Notes: generated by a model not told the origin, from the sequence alone. A stretch of 64,000 bases of DNA from Ruminococcaceae bacterium UBA5295 (GCA_002411365.1 DHSD01000027.1:40494-104493); one strand, 5' to 3'; shown: positions 31,086 through 40,158, numbered from the stretch's first letter. Numbers and translations: made by a program.

Positions 31086-31855
31086 GCCTGCTTTCTGTTT
31101 TTGCGGATAATCTCCTGCGCGAGCTCATTATATGCCTGCGCCCCGTGGGACGAACAGTCAAAATACTGTATGGGCTTGCCAAAACTCGGCGCCTCCGAAA
31201 GCCTGACTGTGCGCGGTATGGCAGAGGAAAATACTTTCCGCGGAAAATATTTTTTTACTTCACCGACTACCTGCTGAGTAAGGTTCAGGCGGCCGTCAAA
31301 CATCGTTAAAAGCACGCCTTCAATATCAAGTTGCGGATTATACTGCCTTTTTATCCTGCGCACCGAATTCATAAGCTGCGAAAGGCCCTCAAGCGCATAA
31401 TATTCGCACTGTATAGGCACGAGAAGGGAATCGGCCGCCGTAAGCGCATTAGTAGTTATAATACCAAGTGACGGCGGGCAGTCAATAAATATATACTTGT
31501 ATTCTGCGGCTACAGTGGCAAGCGACGACCTCAGGCGGAACTCCCTGTGCTCCATATCCACAAGTTCAATCTCGGCGCCTGCAAGGTCCATGCTTGAAGG
31601 TATTAAATCAAGATTTTTAAATTCGGTATGAAGCAGCACATCTCCCATTTTTGCCCCACCAATCAGGACATCATAAACCGATTTTTCAAGTTTACTGCGG
31701 TCTTCGCCCAATCCACTCGACGAGTTGCCCTGTGGATCTGCATCAACGAGCAGCGTCTTTTTTCCCTGCAGACCCATTGCCGCAGAAAGGTTGACCGCAG
31801 TAGTTGTTTTTCCAACCCCGCCTTTTTGGTTGGCGATTGCGATAATTTTCCCCAA
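31082..31855 (-). CDS. parA: chromosome-partitioning ATPase ParA (Soj)
   Basis: ParA is a deviant-Walker ATPase that binds DNA as an ATP dimer and works with ParB in origin positioning; Soj proteins also regulate DnaA. The 257-residue protein begins MGKIIAIANQKGGVGKTTTAVNLSAA, carrying the Walker A lysines, with DADPQGNSSSGLG and IDCPPSLG following. I choose a TTG start at 31855 because GGAGGGGATGGAATA precedes it; an in-frame ATG far upstream would run through a parS site. Confidence 0.95.
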   Translation of the reverse strand: MGKIIAIANQKGGVGKTTTAVNLSAAMGLQGKKTLLVDADPQGNSSSGLGEDRSKLEKSVYDVLIGGAKMGDVLLHTEFKNLDLIPSSMDLAGAEIELVDMEHREFRLRSSLATVAAEYKYIFIDCPPSLGIITTNALTAADSLLVPIQCEYYALEGLSQLMNSVRRIKRQYNPQLDIEGVLLTMFDGRLNLTQQVVGEVKKYFPRKVFSSAIPRTVRLSEAPSFGKPIQYFDCSSHGAQAYNELAQEIIRKNRKQA

Positions 31856-31973
31856 TATTCCATCCCCTCCGCCACAGATAACGGCTAACCAGCTAATTTT
31901 TATTTTTATTATATCACAACACGCCTGCATTATAAAGGCCGTTTTAAGCCTTATGAAAGTGCTTTTTTTCTTA

Positions 31974-31989
31974 TGTTTCATGTGAAACA
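31974..31989. promoter_or_regulatory. parS site upstream of parA, within a long palindrome
   Basis: TGTTTCATGTGAAACA matches 15 of 16 consensus positions. The dyad extends outward for 17 bases per arm (TTTTTTCTTATGTTTCA and its complement, about 31964-31999), longer than a parS site needs, so the RNA could also fold into a hairpin. It lies about 120 bases before the parA start. Confidence 0.8.
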
Positions 31990-32047
31990 TAAGAAAAAAC
32001 ATATCTCAATATCTATGCAGTATAATATTGATTATGCAAATAAAACA

Positions 32048-32086
32048 GCAGAAAAGGCCGGATAAAATTTATCCGGCCCCTTCTGC
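32048..32086 (-). terminator. terminator after noc
   Basis: GCAGAA-GGCCGGATAAA and TTTATCCGGCC-TTCTGC form a long stem, followed on the minus strand by a T-containing tract. It lies about 50 bases after the noc stop and isolates noc from parA. Confidence 0.8.
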
Positions 32087-32134
32087 GGGAAATGATATAG
32101 GGAAATAGGAGTATATAAAAACTTGTAATCAGTT

Positions 32135-32950
32135 TCAGGCGGGTTTTCTTCCCCCCGCTGTGGCCTGTGACTTTGGAATACGGATTATACACTCAAGATA
32201 ATCGTCGGTCTCGCTTTTAAGCGTCTGTGCGCTTATGCCGCATTGCTCCATAGTCTGCACTGCGTGCGAAATCGTATTCAAAAAAATTCTCACATCCTTA
32301 ATAACGGGCTTCTTACGCTGCTTTTCAGGTCCATTTCCGGAAATCAGCTTTTCAACGTATTCTTCCGCTTTGCACACATTATACTGCCGTGTTATTATTG
32401 TCTCGAGCGCGCAGCGGCGCATATGAAGATTTTGAATGCGAAGCAAGGCGCGCGCATGGCGTTCTGTCAATCCTGATTCAATAATACGCTTCCGCTCCTC
32501 ATCAGTAAAACGCAGAAGGCGCATTTTGTTTGCAATAGACGACTGGCTTTTTCCGAGCCTTCTGGCCGCTTCCTCCTGGGTTACGTTCCACACATCTATA
32601 AGGTGTTTTATCCCTTCGGCCTCTTCAAAAATTCCAAGGTCACGGCGCTGCATATTTTCAGCCATGGCCATTACGGCGCTCTCCCCTGAAGAGCAACTGC
32701 TTACAATGCAGGGCACAGATTTCATTCCGGCAATTATGCATGCGCGAAGGCGGCGTTCGCCGGCAATAAGTTCATATTTCCCATTTTCGGCCTGCCTTAC
32801 AACCAGCGGCTGAATAAGCCCGTTAGTCTGTATGCTGCGTGCAAGCTCAGCCAAAGGCTTCTCTTCAAAACTTTTTCTCGGCTGCGCCGGATTTGGCCTT
32901 ATCTGATCTACGGGAACAGAAATTACACGTTTTTTCTCTCCGATATGCAA
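32135..32950 (-). CDS. noc: nucleoid occlusion protein Noc (ParB family)
   Basis: Noc is a ParB paralogue that coats DNA from Noc sites and blocks septum formation over the nucleoid. The 271-residue protein has the ParB core (PNPAQPRKSFEEKPLAELARSI, GERRLRACIIAGMKSVPCIV) and the HTH segment TQEEAARRLGKSQSSIANKMRLL. Position between rsmG and parA, as in Bacillus, supports Noc over a second ParB. A TTG at 32950 with AGGGGG upstream is chosen; this leaves a short N terminus, MHIGEKKRV, which could serve as the membrane-targeting peptide, although it is not obviously amphipathic. Confidence 0.85.
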   Translation of the reverse strand: MHIGEKKRVISVPVDQIRPNPAQPRKSFEEKPLAELARSIQTNGLIQPLVVRQAENGKYELIAGERRLRACIIAGMKSVPCIVSSCSSGESAVMAMAENMQRRDLGIFEEAEGIKHLIDVWNVTQEEAARRLGKSQSSIANKMRLLRFTDEERKRIIESGLTERHARALLRIQNLHMRRCALETIITRQYNVCKAEEYVEKLISGNGPEKQRKKPVIKDVRIFLNTISHAVQTMEQCGISAQTLKSETDDYLECIIRIPKSQATAGGRKPA

Positions 32951-33260
32951 CTCAGTCGCCCCCTGCCATCTTTTCTGGTACAAGCATACCATAGCCCAGC
33001 GACAGATTTTGTTACATTATAGTACCACATAAATTTTATTTTCACATGTCTTAAAACTTTTAACAGAAGCTGTTAAATCAGTTGAAAACCCAAACTATTT
33101 CTAACTGGTTAACCGGCAAAAAGGCCGTGGATACTGGATAAATACGGTTTTTTAGATTTTCGACACTTTCCGCAGTTTTCAACAATACGGCCCAAAAGCG
33201 TGGAAAACGCGGTTAACTTTTATCATGAAAACCAAAGGTAAACGAAACCTCAAATATAAC
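32951..33260. other. noc-rsmG intergenic region with DnaA-box-like motifs
   Basis: No gene fits this 310-bp stretch. It holds a likely noc promoter (TATAAT on the minus strand near 33020), TTTTCAACA at 33176-33184, GTTGAAAA at 33081-33088, GTGGAAAA at 33200-33207 and ACTGGATAA near 33133. The motifs resemble those between dnaA and dnaN and could be DnaA contacts. Confidence 0.4.
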
Positions 33261-33292
33261 AAAAAGCCGGCAGATATATAAGTCTGCCAGCT
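33261..33292 (-). terminator. terminator after rsmG
   Basis: On the minus strand AGCTGGCAGA and TCTGCCGGCT form a ten-base stem with one mismatch, followed by TTTTTG. It closes the mnmE-mnmG-rsmG group. Confidence 0.7.
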
Positions 33293-33315
33293 AAAACCTG
33301 AACATTCAATTTGTT

Positions 33316-34038
33316 TTAATGTGAAACAAGCGGGCTGTGCGCAATTTTTGAGCCATGGCGCGGATACTTGTCAGAAAGTGGCGCCGTACGTCTTATAAGC
33401 ACGACCGAACGCTTTTCACTTGACGGCAGAGTATAAAAACAATTTTTTTCTATTTTGCAGCCGAGAAGCGAAACAGCTTTTTCCGCTTCTTTAAGCTCAG
33501 GTTCCACATTAGGCCCTTTCATTGCGGCAAAAATGCCGCCTTTTTTAAGAAATGGCAGGCAGTATTCACAAAGCACGGGCATTGAGGCGACTGCGCGCGC
33601 CGTGGCAAAACCAAACTTCATACGGTATCCCTTCTGCCTTCCAGCCTCCTCGGCTCGCGCGTGCACAAGTTCTGCAGAAATGCCGACAGCCTTTAAGAGC
33701 TCTGAAAGGAATACAAGGCGTTTATTCAGGCTGTCCAAAAGAACAAGGTTAATATCCGGACGCATTATTTTTATCGGCACGCCCGGAAAACCCGCACCTG
33801 TGCCAACATCTATAACATTTTCACCGTACGGGATATCACAATACTTCAAAAGGAGCACACTGTCGAGAAAATGTTTCACTGCTATGCCGTCGGGGGAAGT
33901 CACTGAGGTAAGGTTGATTTTCTCGTTCCATTCAGTCAGAAGCTGCGCATAAATTCGGAACTTATTTTTCTGCTCATCCGAAATATCAATCCCACATTCG
34001 GAAGCGTAAGAAACAAATGCTGAAGAAGCGTCATCCAT
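33316..34038 (-). CDS. rsmG: 16S rRNA (guanine-527-N7)-methyltransferase RsmG
   Basis: RsmG methylates G527 of 16S rRNA near the streptomycin site, so its loss gives low-level streptomycin resistance. The 240-residue Rossmann methyltransferase has NLTSVTSPDGIAVKHFLDSV, the SAM loop VIDVGTGAGFPGVPIKI and TARAVASMPVLCEY. AGAGGGCAAAAAAC precedes the ATG, which overlaps mnmG by eight bases. Order mnmE-mnmG-rsmG-noc is typical near Firmicutes origins. Confidence 0.96.
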   Translation of the reverse strand: MDDASSAFVSYASECGIDISDEQKNKFRIYAQLLTEWNEKINLTSVTSPDGIAVKHFLDSVLLLKYCDIPYGENVIDVGTGAGFPGVPIKIMRPDINLVLLDSLNKRLVFLSELLKAVGISAELVHARAEEAGRQKGYRMKFGFATARAVASMPVLCEYCLPFLKKGGIFAAMKGPNVEPELKEAEKAVSLLGCKIEKNCFYTLPSSEKRSVVLIRRTAPLSDKYPRHGSKIAHSPLVSH

Positions 34039-35911
34039 GTTTTTTGCCCTCTTTTCCCAGCCATATTAAGAGCACCGATATATCGGCAGGGCTTACACCA
34101 TAAATGCGCGACGCCTGCCCAACGCTTGACGGGCGCACTTTTTGCAGGCGTTCGCGGGCTTCCGTTCTCAGGCCTGTGAGCTTTAAGTAATCTATATCTG
34201 ATGGAAGCCTGCGGTTTTCGAGCTTGCGCATCTCATCAATTTGAGATTTCTGGCGCTTTATATATCCTTCATATTTAATCGCAATCTCAACATTTTCAAA
34301 TACTGCGGGCGGAAAATCAGGCCGCCCTTCATCAACTGGTGCGAGTATCCCACAGTTAAGCTGAGGGCGGCGGATAAGTTCCTCAAGGCGTACGCCCGTC
34401 GTCACGGCAGATGTTCCATGTGAAACAAGGATATCGTTAAGTTCCTGCGAAGGCGGCAGCACTGTGCGGCGCACCCTTGCAAATTCTTCCTTTTTCTGTT
34501 CTTCTTTTTTTTGGAACCTTTTCCACCTGTCGTCCGAAATCAGGCCGATTTTTCTGCCAATGGGCGTAAGTCGCTCGTCGGCATTGTCCTGCCTTAATAC
34601 AAGGCGGTATTCGCTTCTCGAAGTCATCATACGGTATGGTTCATCGGCGCCTTTTGTAATAAGGTCATCAACAAGGGTGCCAATATAGCTTCCGGCGCGA
34701 TCAAGTATCATAGGCTCCCTGCCCTGTATTTTCAGGGCAGCATTTATTCCTGCAACAATGCCCTGTGCCGCTGCCTCTTCATAGCCGGAGCTGCCGTTAA
34801 ACTGCCCCGCGCCGTAAAGCCCCGGAAAATCTTTAAACTCAAGTGTCGCATTAAGCTGAAGCGGGTCGGCACAGTCATACTCTATAGCGTATGCCGTGCG
34901 CATTATCTCCACATGCTCAAGACCAGGTATAGTGCGGTAAAACTGTAGCTGCACATCTTCAGGCAGCGACGTGCTCATGCCCTGAAGATACATTTCTTCC
35001 GTATCGAGGCCGCACGGCTCAATAAAAAGCTGATGGCGTTTTTTGTTTGAAAAGCGTAAAATTTTAGTTTCAATGCTCGGGCAGTAGCGAGGGCCTATGC
35101 CAGTGATTCCGCCGGTAAACAACTGGGAGCGGTGGAGATTATCGAGAATAATTTTTTTTGTGCGCTCGTTCGTCCATGAAACATAACAGTCGGCGCGGTT
35201 TTTACCCGGTGTAAGCGTATCATACGAAAACGGGATAACAGGATCGTCACCGTGCTGGACTTCAAGCCCGCTGAAATCTATGCTTGAGCGAAGCACACGT
35301 GCAGGAGTGCCTGTTTTGAAACGGCGAAGACGTATGCCAAGCTTTTTTAGCGAATCGGAGAGAAAAGCAGCCGGAAACATTCCGTCAGGCCCGCTCTCAT
35401 AAGAAACTTCACCGACAAAAATTTTTCCCGAAAGATAAGTGCCTGTTGCAAAAATCACAGCCTTTGCCTCATACATTGCGCCCATACGCGTAGTAAGGTT
35501 CCAAAGCCCATGCTCCCCACGCGAAACATCTACAACCTCTGCCTGTTTAAGCAGAAGGTCCGGCTGAAGCTCAATCTTATGCTTCATGATTTTGCTGTAC
35601 TCGCGGCGGTCTATCTGCGCACGGAGCGAATGGACGGCAGGCCCCTTGCCGCGGTTTAGCATACGGCTCTGAATAAAACATTCGTCCGTCGTGCGCCCCA
35701 TCTCGCCGCCAAGCGCATCAATTTCACGCACGAGGTGGCCTTTGGCGGTACCGCCTATAGAAGGGTTGCACGGGCAGTTCCCTACAGCATCAAGGTTAAT
35801 TGTAAAAATAACTGTCCTGCAGCCAAGACGCGCCGCCGCGAGCGCCGCTTCAATTCCGGCATGGCCTGCGCCAATCACCGCCACATCTATCTTTCCGGCA
35901 TCATATGTCAT
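34031..35911 (-). CDS. mnmG: tRNA uridine-5-carboxymethylaminomethyl modification enzyme MnmG
   Basis: MnmG works with MnmE to place the carboxymethylaminomethyl group on wobble uridine 34 of several tRNAs. The 626-residue FAD protein has the dinucleotide loop VIGAGHAGIEAALAAARLG, the CNPSIGGTAKGHLVREIDALGG signature with its catalytic cysteine, and GYEEAAAQGIVAGINAA in the second signature. Length is normal. A parS-like site is embedded at 34412-34427. Confidence 0.97.
   Translation of the reverse strand: MTYDAGKIDVAVIGAGHAGIEAALAAARLGCRTVIFTINLDAVGNCPCNPSIGGTAKGHLVREIDALGGEMGRTTDECFIQSRMLNRGKGPAVHSLRAQIDRREYSKIMKHKIELQPDLLLKQAEVVDVSRGEHGLWNLTTRMGAMYEAKAVIFATGTYLSGKIFVGEVSYESGPDGMFPAAFLSDSLKKLGIRLRRFKTGTPARVLRSSIDFSGLEVQHGDDPVIPFSYDTLTPGKNRADCYVSWTNERTKKIILDNLHRSQLFTGGITGIGPRYCPSIETKILRFSNKKRHQLFIEPCGLDTEEMYLQGMSTSLPEDVQLQFYRTIPGLEHVEIMRTAYAIEYDCADPLQLNATLEFKDFPGLYGAGQFNGSSGYEEAAAQGIVAGINAALKIQGREPMILDRAGSYIGTLVDDLITKGADEPYRMMTSRSEYRLVLRQDNADERLTPIGRKIGLISDDRWKRFQKKEEQKKEEFARVRRTVLPPSQELNDILVSHGTSAVTTGVRLEELIRRPQLNCGILAPVDEGRPDFPPAVFENVEIAIKYEGYIKRQKSQIDEMRKLENRRLPSDIDYLKLTGLRTEARERLQKVRPSSVGQASRIYGVSPADISVLLIWLGKEGKKHG
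34412..34427. promoter_or_regulatory. parS-like site inside mnmG
   Basis: TGTTCCATGTGAAACA matches 14 of 16 positions of the parS consensus and shares the ATGTGAAACA half with the site upstream of parA. It lies in coding sequence, as many parS sites do. Confidence 0.6.
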
Positions 35912-35990
35912 AGCTAAGAAATTCCTCTCTTTTCAGCCTCTCGGCACGGCTTTTAAACGGAATAAAATATCATAGATCAAACCGCCACCA

Positions 35991-37388
35991 TTATTTGCCA
36001 ACACAAAAATTATGGAATACGGAGTCAACTACCGTTTCGGTTGCGCGTTCACCTGTCAGCTCAAGGAGGACTGAAATTGCACTTTCAACCGAAACCGTCA
36101 CAGCGTCAAATGTCATTCCGGAATCCAACGCGTCAAGCGCTTCATTCACACAGTCAAGCGCACGCCGCACCTCGTCGCGCTGGCGTTCAGTGAACAGGAT
36201 GCCCTGCGACGGGTCTAAATCCGATGTTCCAAGTATATCTGTAATCTCAGCCTCAAGGTCATGAATACCCGTCCCATTTGAGGCAGAAATGGATACTATA
36301 TGTTTAAATTTGCTTTTAATATACTGTTTGTCTATTTTTTCAGGCAAATCACACTTGTTTATAACCGCCACACAAGCTGCATTTTTCAGCTTTTCAATAA
36401 GCTCAAAATCAGCGGCGCCAAGCTCATGGGAATTATCAAACACAGCAAGCACAAGCTGAGCCGTTCCGATTCTCCGGAATGCGCGCTTTACACCAATGCT
36501 TTCGACTGGGTCGTCAGTGTCACGCACACCTGCAGTGTCGGCAAGGCGCAGAGGTATGCCGCCAAAAATAACTGTATCCTCGACAACATCGCGCGTCGTC
36601 CCCGCATACTGCGTAACTATAGACCTGTCGCACCCTGCGAGGAGATTCATAAGCGTAGATTTTCCAACATTCGGCTTTCCGGCAATCACGGTATCCACAC
36701 CTTCGCGGAAAACACGGCCTTCGTCGAATTGCCGCAGGAGGCTCTCGAGCTCTTTTTTTGCATAAGACAAAGAAGACCGAAGCCCATCTGGAGTAACCTG
36801 CGGTATGTCGTCGTCAGGATAATCTGCCCATGCCGAAAGGTGTGCAGCAATGCCCGTAAGCCCGACGCGTATTTTTTTAATGCGTTTTTCGAGAGCGCCG
36901 TCATGGCCTGCAAGTGCTGTTTTAGCTGCCTGTTCACCCTGCGCGCCTATTATCTGCATAACCGACTCGGCTTCCGTAAGCCCCATCTTGCCATTCACAA
37001 ATGCGCGCCGTGTAAACTCACCCGGCCCTGCCGGAACAGCGCCGTCCTCAAAAACAGCTTTAAGGAGGCGGCGCGTCACATATACTCCGCCATGGCATGA
37101 AAGTTCAACCACATCTTCTCCGGTAAAGCTTGCAGGAGCCCGGAAATTAAGTGCAATAGCTTCATCTATATCGCCCTTGCTGTCATGTACTCTGCCGTAA
37201 AGGGCGCGATATCCGCGTATATCACCGAGCTTTTTGCCGTGTGCAGAAGTAAAAACACGGTCTGCCACATCACGGGCACGCGGCCCTGAAATGCGGACTA
37301 TGCCTATAGCGCCTGGCGCCTGCGCCGTTGAAATCGCCGCGATAGTGTCGCCTGATGGGTGATAAGCAAAATTTATATTTCTGTCCAC
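35991..37388 (-). CDS. mnmE: tRNA uridine-5-carboxymethylaminomethyl GTPase MnmE
   Basis: MnmE is the GTPase partner of MnmG. The 465-residue protein has an N-terminal folate-binding domain (DTIAAISTAQAPGAIGIVRISGP), a helical domain interrupted by the G domain (GKPNVGKSTLMNLLAG, DTAGVRDTDD, NKCD) and the C-terminal FCVGK with the conserved cysteine. The GTG start has GGGGGAG upstream. It follows jag after a terminator. Confidence 0.97.
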   Translation of the reverse strand: MDRNINFAYHPSGDTIAAISTAQAPGAIGIVRISGPRARDVADRVFTSAHGKKLGDIRGYRALYGRVHDSKGDIDEAIALNFRAPASFTGEDVVELSCHGGVYVTRRLLKAVFEDGAVPAGPGEFTRRAFVNGKMGLTEAESVMQIIGAQGEQAAKTALAGHDGALEKRIKKIRVGLTGIAAHLSAWADYPDDDIPQVTPDGLRSSLSYAKKELESLLRQFDEGRVFREGVDTVIAGKPNVGKSTLMNLLAGCDRSIVTQYAGTTRDVVEDTVIFGGIPLRLADTAGVRDTDDPVESIGVKRAFRRIGTAQLVLAVFDNSHELGAADFELIEKLKNAACVAVINKCDLPEKIDKQYIKSKFKHIVSISASNGTGIHDLEAEITDILGTSDLDPSQGILFTERQRDEVRRALDCVNEALDALDSGMTFDAVTVSVESAISVLLELTGERATETVVDSVFHNFCVGK

Positions 37389-37480
37389 CAGAAAACTCCC
37401 CCATTATAAACAACAATGTGTATTTAAATTAGTATAATAAACTAACGGTATATAGATATACATTTCCCGTAATTTCACAA

Positions 37481-37509
37481 ACAGGGAAAGGCAGTAAGCC
37501 TTTCCCTGT
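37481..37509 (-). terminator. terminator after jag
   Basis: ACAGGGAAAGGC and GCCTTTCCCTGT form a perfect 12-bp stem (37481-37492 with 37498-37509). It ends the rpmH-rnpA-yidD-yidC-jag unit, though the trailing T run is weak. Confidence 0.7.
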
Positions 37510-37537
37510 CTATTTCATATTCACAGTATTGCAAAAT

Positions 37538-38371
37538 TTACTTTTTAATATCAACGCGGCCGTAAAGAGGGCCCTCACCTTCAGATCTCGGTTTTTCATC
37601 ATTTTGCTGCAGTTGTGATGAAGCACCGTTCTTCTCAGCAGGCAAAGGCGGTCTATCCTCTTTCCCGCCATACGTTTTTTTCTGGTTAATAGGCTGCTGC
37701 CTGCGGTACATATTATTATACCTGCCTCCGCGGCGCGGATTTTTCTCACCCGCAACAGGCCCTATTACCACATGGCGTTCAAGGTTTTCGCCTTCAGACC
37801 ACGATTTTGCCCCCTCGACTGTCTGCACCGAAGTATGGATTATGCGGCGCTCGTAAGGATTCATAGGCTCAAGCGAAACATTTCTCCCAAGGCGCAGGCT
37901 CTTTTCTGCCATCTTTTTGCCGAGCGACTCAAGTGTCTGGCACCGCTTCTCGCGGTAATTGCCAATATCAAGCGCAATGCGGTAATACTCGTGCCCCGCA
38001 TGGTTTGCAACAAGGCCGGTCAGGTACTGGAGCGCATCGAGCGTTTCACCGCGGTGGCCTATCACAAAACCTATATCGTCGCCTGTCAAGTTAAGCAGTG
38101 CACCGCTTTCATTTTTCTGTATATCCACATGCACATTTCCTACTCCCATGCATGTAAGCACATTCTGCAAATATCCCTCTGCAACTTCAGCCGGACCATC
38201 TTCAACATAAACACGCACTTTTGCCGGGCTGCCACCAAAAAGGCCGAATGTTTTTTTCGTCGGCATCTGCAGGATCTCGAATTTTGCATCATAAGAGTTC
38301 ACACCGAGTTTCTTGCAGCCATCTTCCTTGGCAAGTTCAACAGTATCTCCAATTCCGATTGCTTCTTTCAT
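37538..38371 (-). CDS. jag: RNA-binding protein Jag/KhpB (SpoIIIJ-associated)
   Basis: Jag/KhpB is a KH-R3H RNA-binding protein that in other Firmicutes partners KhpA and affects cell elongation. The 277-residue protein has an N-terminal Jag_N domain (MKEAIGIGDTVELAKEDGCKKLG, through the KTFGLFGGSPAKVRVYV segment), a KH domain with GFVIGHRGETLDALQYL and an R3H domain with MNPYERRIIHTSVQ. The last 70 residues are Arg/Gln/Pro-rich and probably disordered. GGGAGGCAGCTGAAA sets the ATG at 38371. It follows yidC by about 50 bases. Confidence 0.95.
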   Translation of the reverse strand: MKEAIGIGDTVELAKEDGCKKLGVNSYDAKFEILQMPTKKTFGLFGGSPAKVRVYVEDGPAEVAEGYLQNVLTCMGVGNVHVDIQKNESGALLNLTGDDIGFVIGHRGETLDALQYLTGLVANHAGHEYYRIALDIGNYREKRCQTLESLGKKMAEKSLRLGRNVSLEPMNPYERRIIHTSVQTVEGAKSWSEGENLERHVVIGPVAGEKNPRRGGRYNNMYRRQQPINQKKTYGGKEDRPPLPAEKNGASSQLQQNDEKPRSEGEGPLYGRVDIKK

Positions 38372-38419
38372 TTTCAGCTGCCTCCCAAAAAACACATCAA
38401 TTTACGTGCACAAACAAAC

Positions 38420-39421
38420 TTACTTTCGGCGTTTCTGCGTTTTTGCCATTTTCTTTTCATCATCATTAGGCATATATGCCCTGGCAGGCAGTGGCTTTGT
38501 GGCAGCTTCTTCATGCTCGAGAAGCGCTATGTGGCGTGCTTCCGCCTGGGCATTTAAATCATCCATGCCATACCAGACGTTGAGTATTACTATCTTGATA
38601 AAACCGACTATGCTCGAAATGATCCAGTAAAAGCCGACGGCCGCAGGAACAGTGCAGGCAAACCATGCGGAAATGAATGCCATGAAATAAAACATGAATT
38701 TCATGCAGCCTTGCTGCTGCTGCATAGACGGTTGCATCTTAAAAGACATGTACTGTGTGAGGAGATATACAACAAGGCAAAACACTGGTATAACCCATAG
38801 GTTAGAGCGGAAAAGTGTGCCAAATATATTTGACGCATCACACGGTGTGTCAAGCAGGTTGAGGCCGCAGAACATAAAGCCGTGGCTGAAAGACTGCAGG
38901 CGTGCCGTTTCGCCTGCGCTAAACATGGTTAAATACGGGCTGAGACTTGCAAAGTTCTTCACTATCCCAATCTGCGCATATTGGGCATTTGAAACCCCGT
39001 TAATGCCTGGTATCCTTCCAAGCATATCGAGCGCTTTGCCTATGGCATCATTTGAGATATGCAATGCATTCGAAAGCGGGTTCTGCACAGTGTAAAACAG
39101 GCCAATCATTACAAGAAAAGGAAGTATCATAGTAAAGCAGCCGCCTGCAGGATTGACGCCTTCTTTTTCGTACAGCTTCTCCATCTCTATTTGCATACGC
39201 TGCTTGTCTTTAGCATATTTTTTCTGAATCTGCTGCTGCTTCAATGTAAGTTTTCCTGTTGCAGCCATTGAGCGCTGCTGCTTAATCGAAAAAGGGAACA
39301 GCAAAGCATTGACAATCACAGTAAACATGATAATGGCCACACCGTAGTTTTTTACAAGAATATACAGCCACCACAGCGGATAACCCAAAATGCTGCCGAA
39401 AAAATTGAAGATATTGTTCAT
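38420..39421 (-). CDS. yidC: membrane protein insertase YidC (SpoIIIJ type)
   Basis: YidC inserts proteins into the cytoplasmic membrane alone or with Sec; one Firmicutes copy, SpoIIIJ, is needed in sporulation. The 333-residue protein has the Gram-positive layout: an N-terminal hydrophobic segment without a clear lipobox, a cytoplasmic hairpin (FSIKQQRSMAATGKLTLKQQQIQKKYAKDKQ), TM segments around FTMILPFLVMIGLFYTVQNPLS and VFYWIISSIVGF-like stretches, and a basic C-terminal tail. The hairpin sequence is diagnostic. A periplasmic-like loop of about 60 residues follows TM2. Confidence 0.95.
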   Translation of the reverse strand: MNNIFNFFGSILGYPLWWLYILVKNYGVAIIMFTVIVNALLFPFSIKQQRSMAATGKLTLKQQQIQKKYAKDKQRMQIEMEKLYEKEGVNPAGGCFTMILPFLVMIGLFYTVQNPLSNALHISNDAIGKALDMLGRIPGINGVSNAQYAQIGIVKNFASLSPYLTMFSAGETARLQSFSHGFMFCGLNLLDTPCDASNIFGTLFRSNLWVIPVFCLVVYLLTQYMSFKMQPSMQQQQGCMKFMFYFMAFISAWFACTVPAAVGFYWIISSIVGFIKIVILNVWYGMDDLNAQAEARHIALLEHEEAATKPLPARAYMPNDDEKKMAKTQKRRK

Positions 39422-39446
39422 GCAGAAAATTCTCCTCTAATTTGCT

Positions 39447-39674
39447 TCAGTGCCTGACTTTCTTCTCAGGAACAGGGTCATATCCGCCTCTGCTGAAAGG
39501 ATTGCAGCGCAAAAAGCGGAAAAGCGCAAGAAAAAAACCTTTAAAAGCTCCAAAACGCTCAATGGCCTGAATCGCGTAATTCGAACAGGTCGGGTAATAA
39601 ATACAGCAGGGCCTTTTAAGAGGTGAAATTGCCCTTTGGTAAAAACGTATAACAGCTATCATAATCTTTTTCAT
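39447..39674 (-). CDS. yidD: membrane protein insertion efficiency factor YidD
   Basis: A 75-residue YidD protein, encoded between rnpA and yidC in most bacteria. It has the family core CCIYYPTCSNYAIQAIERFG and RCNPFSRGGYDPVP. The N terminus (MIAVIRFYQRAISPLKRPC) may form an amphipathic helix. It is thought to help YidC-dependent insertion. Confidence 0.96.
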   Translation of the reverse strand: MKKIMIAVIRFYQRAISPLKRPCCIYYPTCSNYAIQAIERFGAFKGFFLALFRFLRCNPFSRGGYDPVPEKKVRH

Positions 39675-39703
39675 AATCTAAAACCAAAATTAACAAATAT
39701 AAG

Positions 39704-40039
39704 TTAAGAGAAAATGCCGGCACTTTTAAGGTGCCGCTCCATTGCGTGACATACTTCGCCGCATTTTACAAAAGATGTTTTTTTCCTCGCGACAAAAACG
39801 ATGTCATAGCCTGGGCGCACGTGACCCTGAATAATGCGGAAAGATTCCTTTATAACTCTGCGTGAGCGGTTCCGGTGTACCGCATTGCCTATTTTCTTCC
39901 CTGTAGTAATACCAACACGCAGCAACTTTCTCCTGTTTTTAAAAACATAAGAAACAAGCACCGGGCTCACATAGCACTTCCCGCGCGCATACACCCTCTG
40001 AAATTCCCTGTTTTCCCTTATGGGTTCATAACTTATCAT
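39704..40039 (-). CDS. rnpA: ribonuclease P protein component
   Basis: RnpA is the protein subunit of RNase P, which trims the 5' ends of tRNAs. The 111-residue basic protein has the RNR motif GKKIGNAVHRNRSRRVIKESFR and an N-terminal FQRVYARGKCYVSPVLVSYV stretch. It follows rpmH, the usual partner. Confidence 0.96.
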   Translation of the reverse strand: MISYEPIRENREFQRVYARGKCYVSPVLVSYVFKNRRKLLRVGITTGKKIGNAVHRNRSRRVIKESFRIIQGHVRPGYDIVFVARKKTSFVKCGEVCHAMERHLKSAGIFS

Positions 40040-40158
40040 TTATCTCCTGCTGTTTTCAAAAATTTAATAAAAGCACAGGGAAAATTAAAAAATCACCCTG
40101 CGTTACAAACATTCATAGTAAGCGGCGGGCAGCATCTATTCCGCCGCACATGCAGAAC

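Noticed and set aside
33316..33335. A fourth parS-like sequence near the end of rsmG
   Set aside because: GTTTTAATGTGAAACA matches only 12 of 16 positions. Only one half-site is good.
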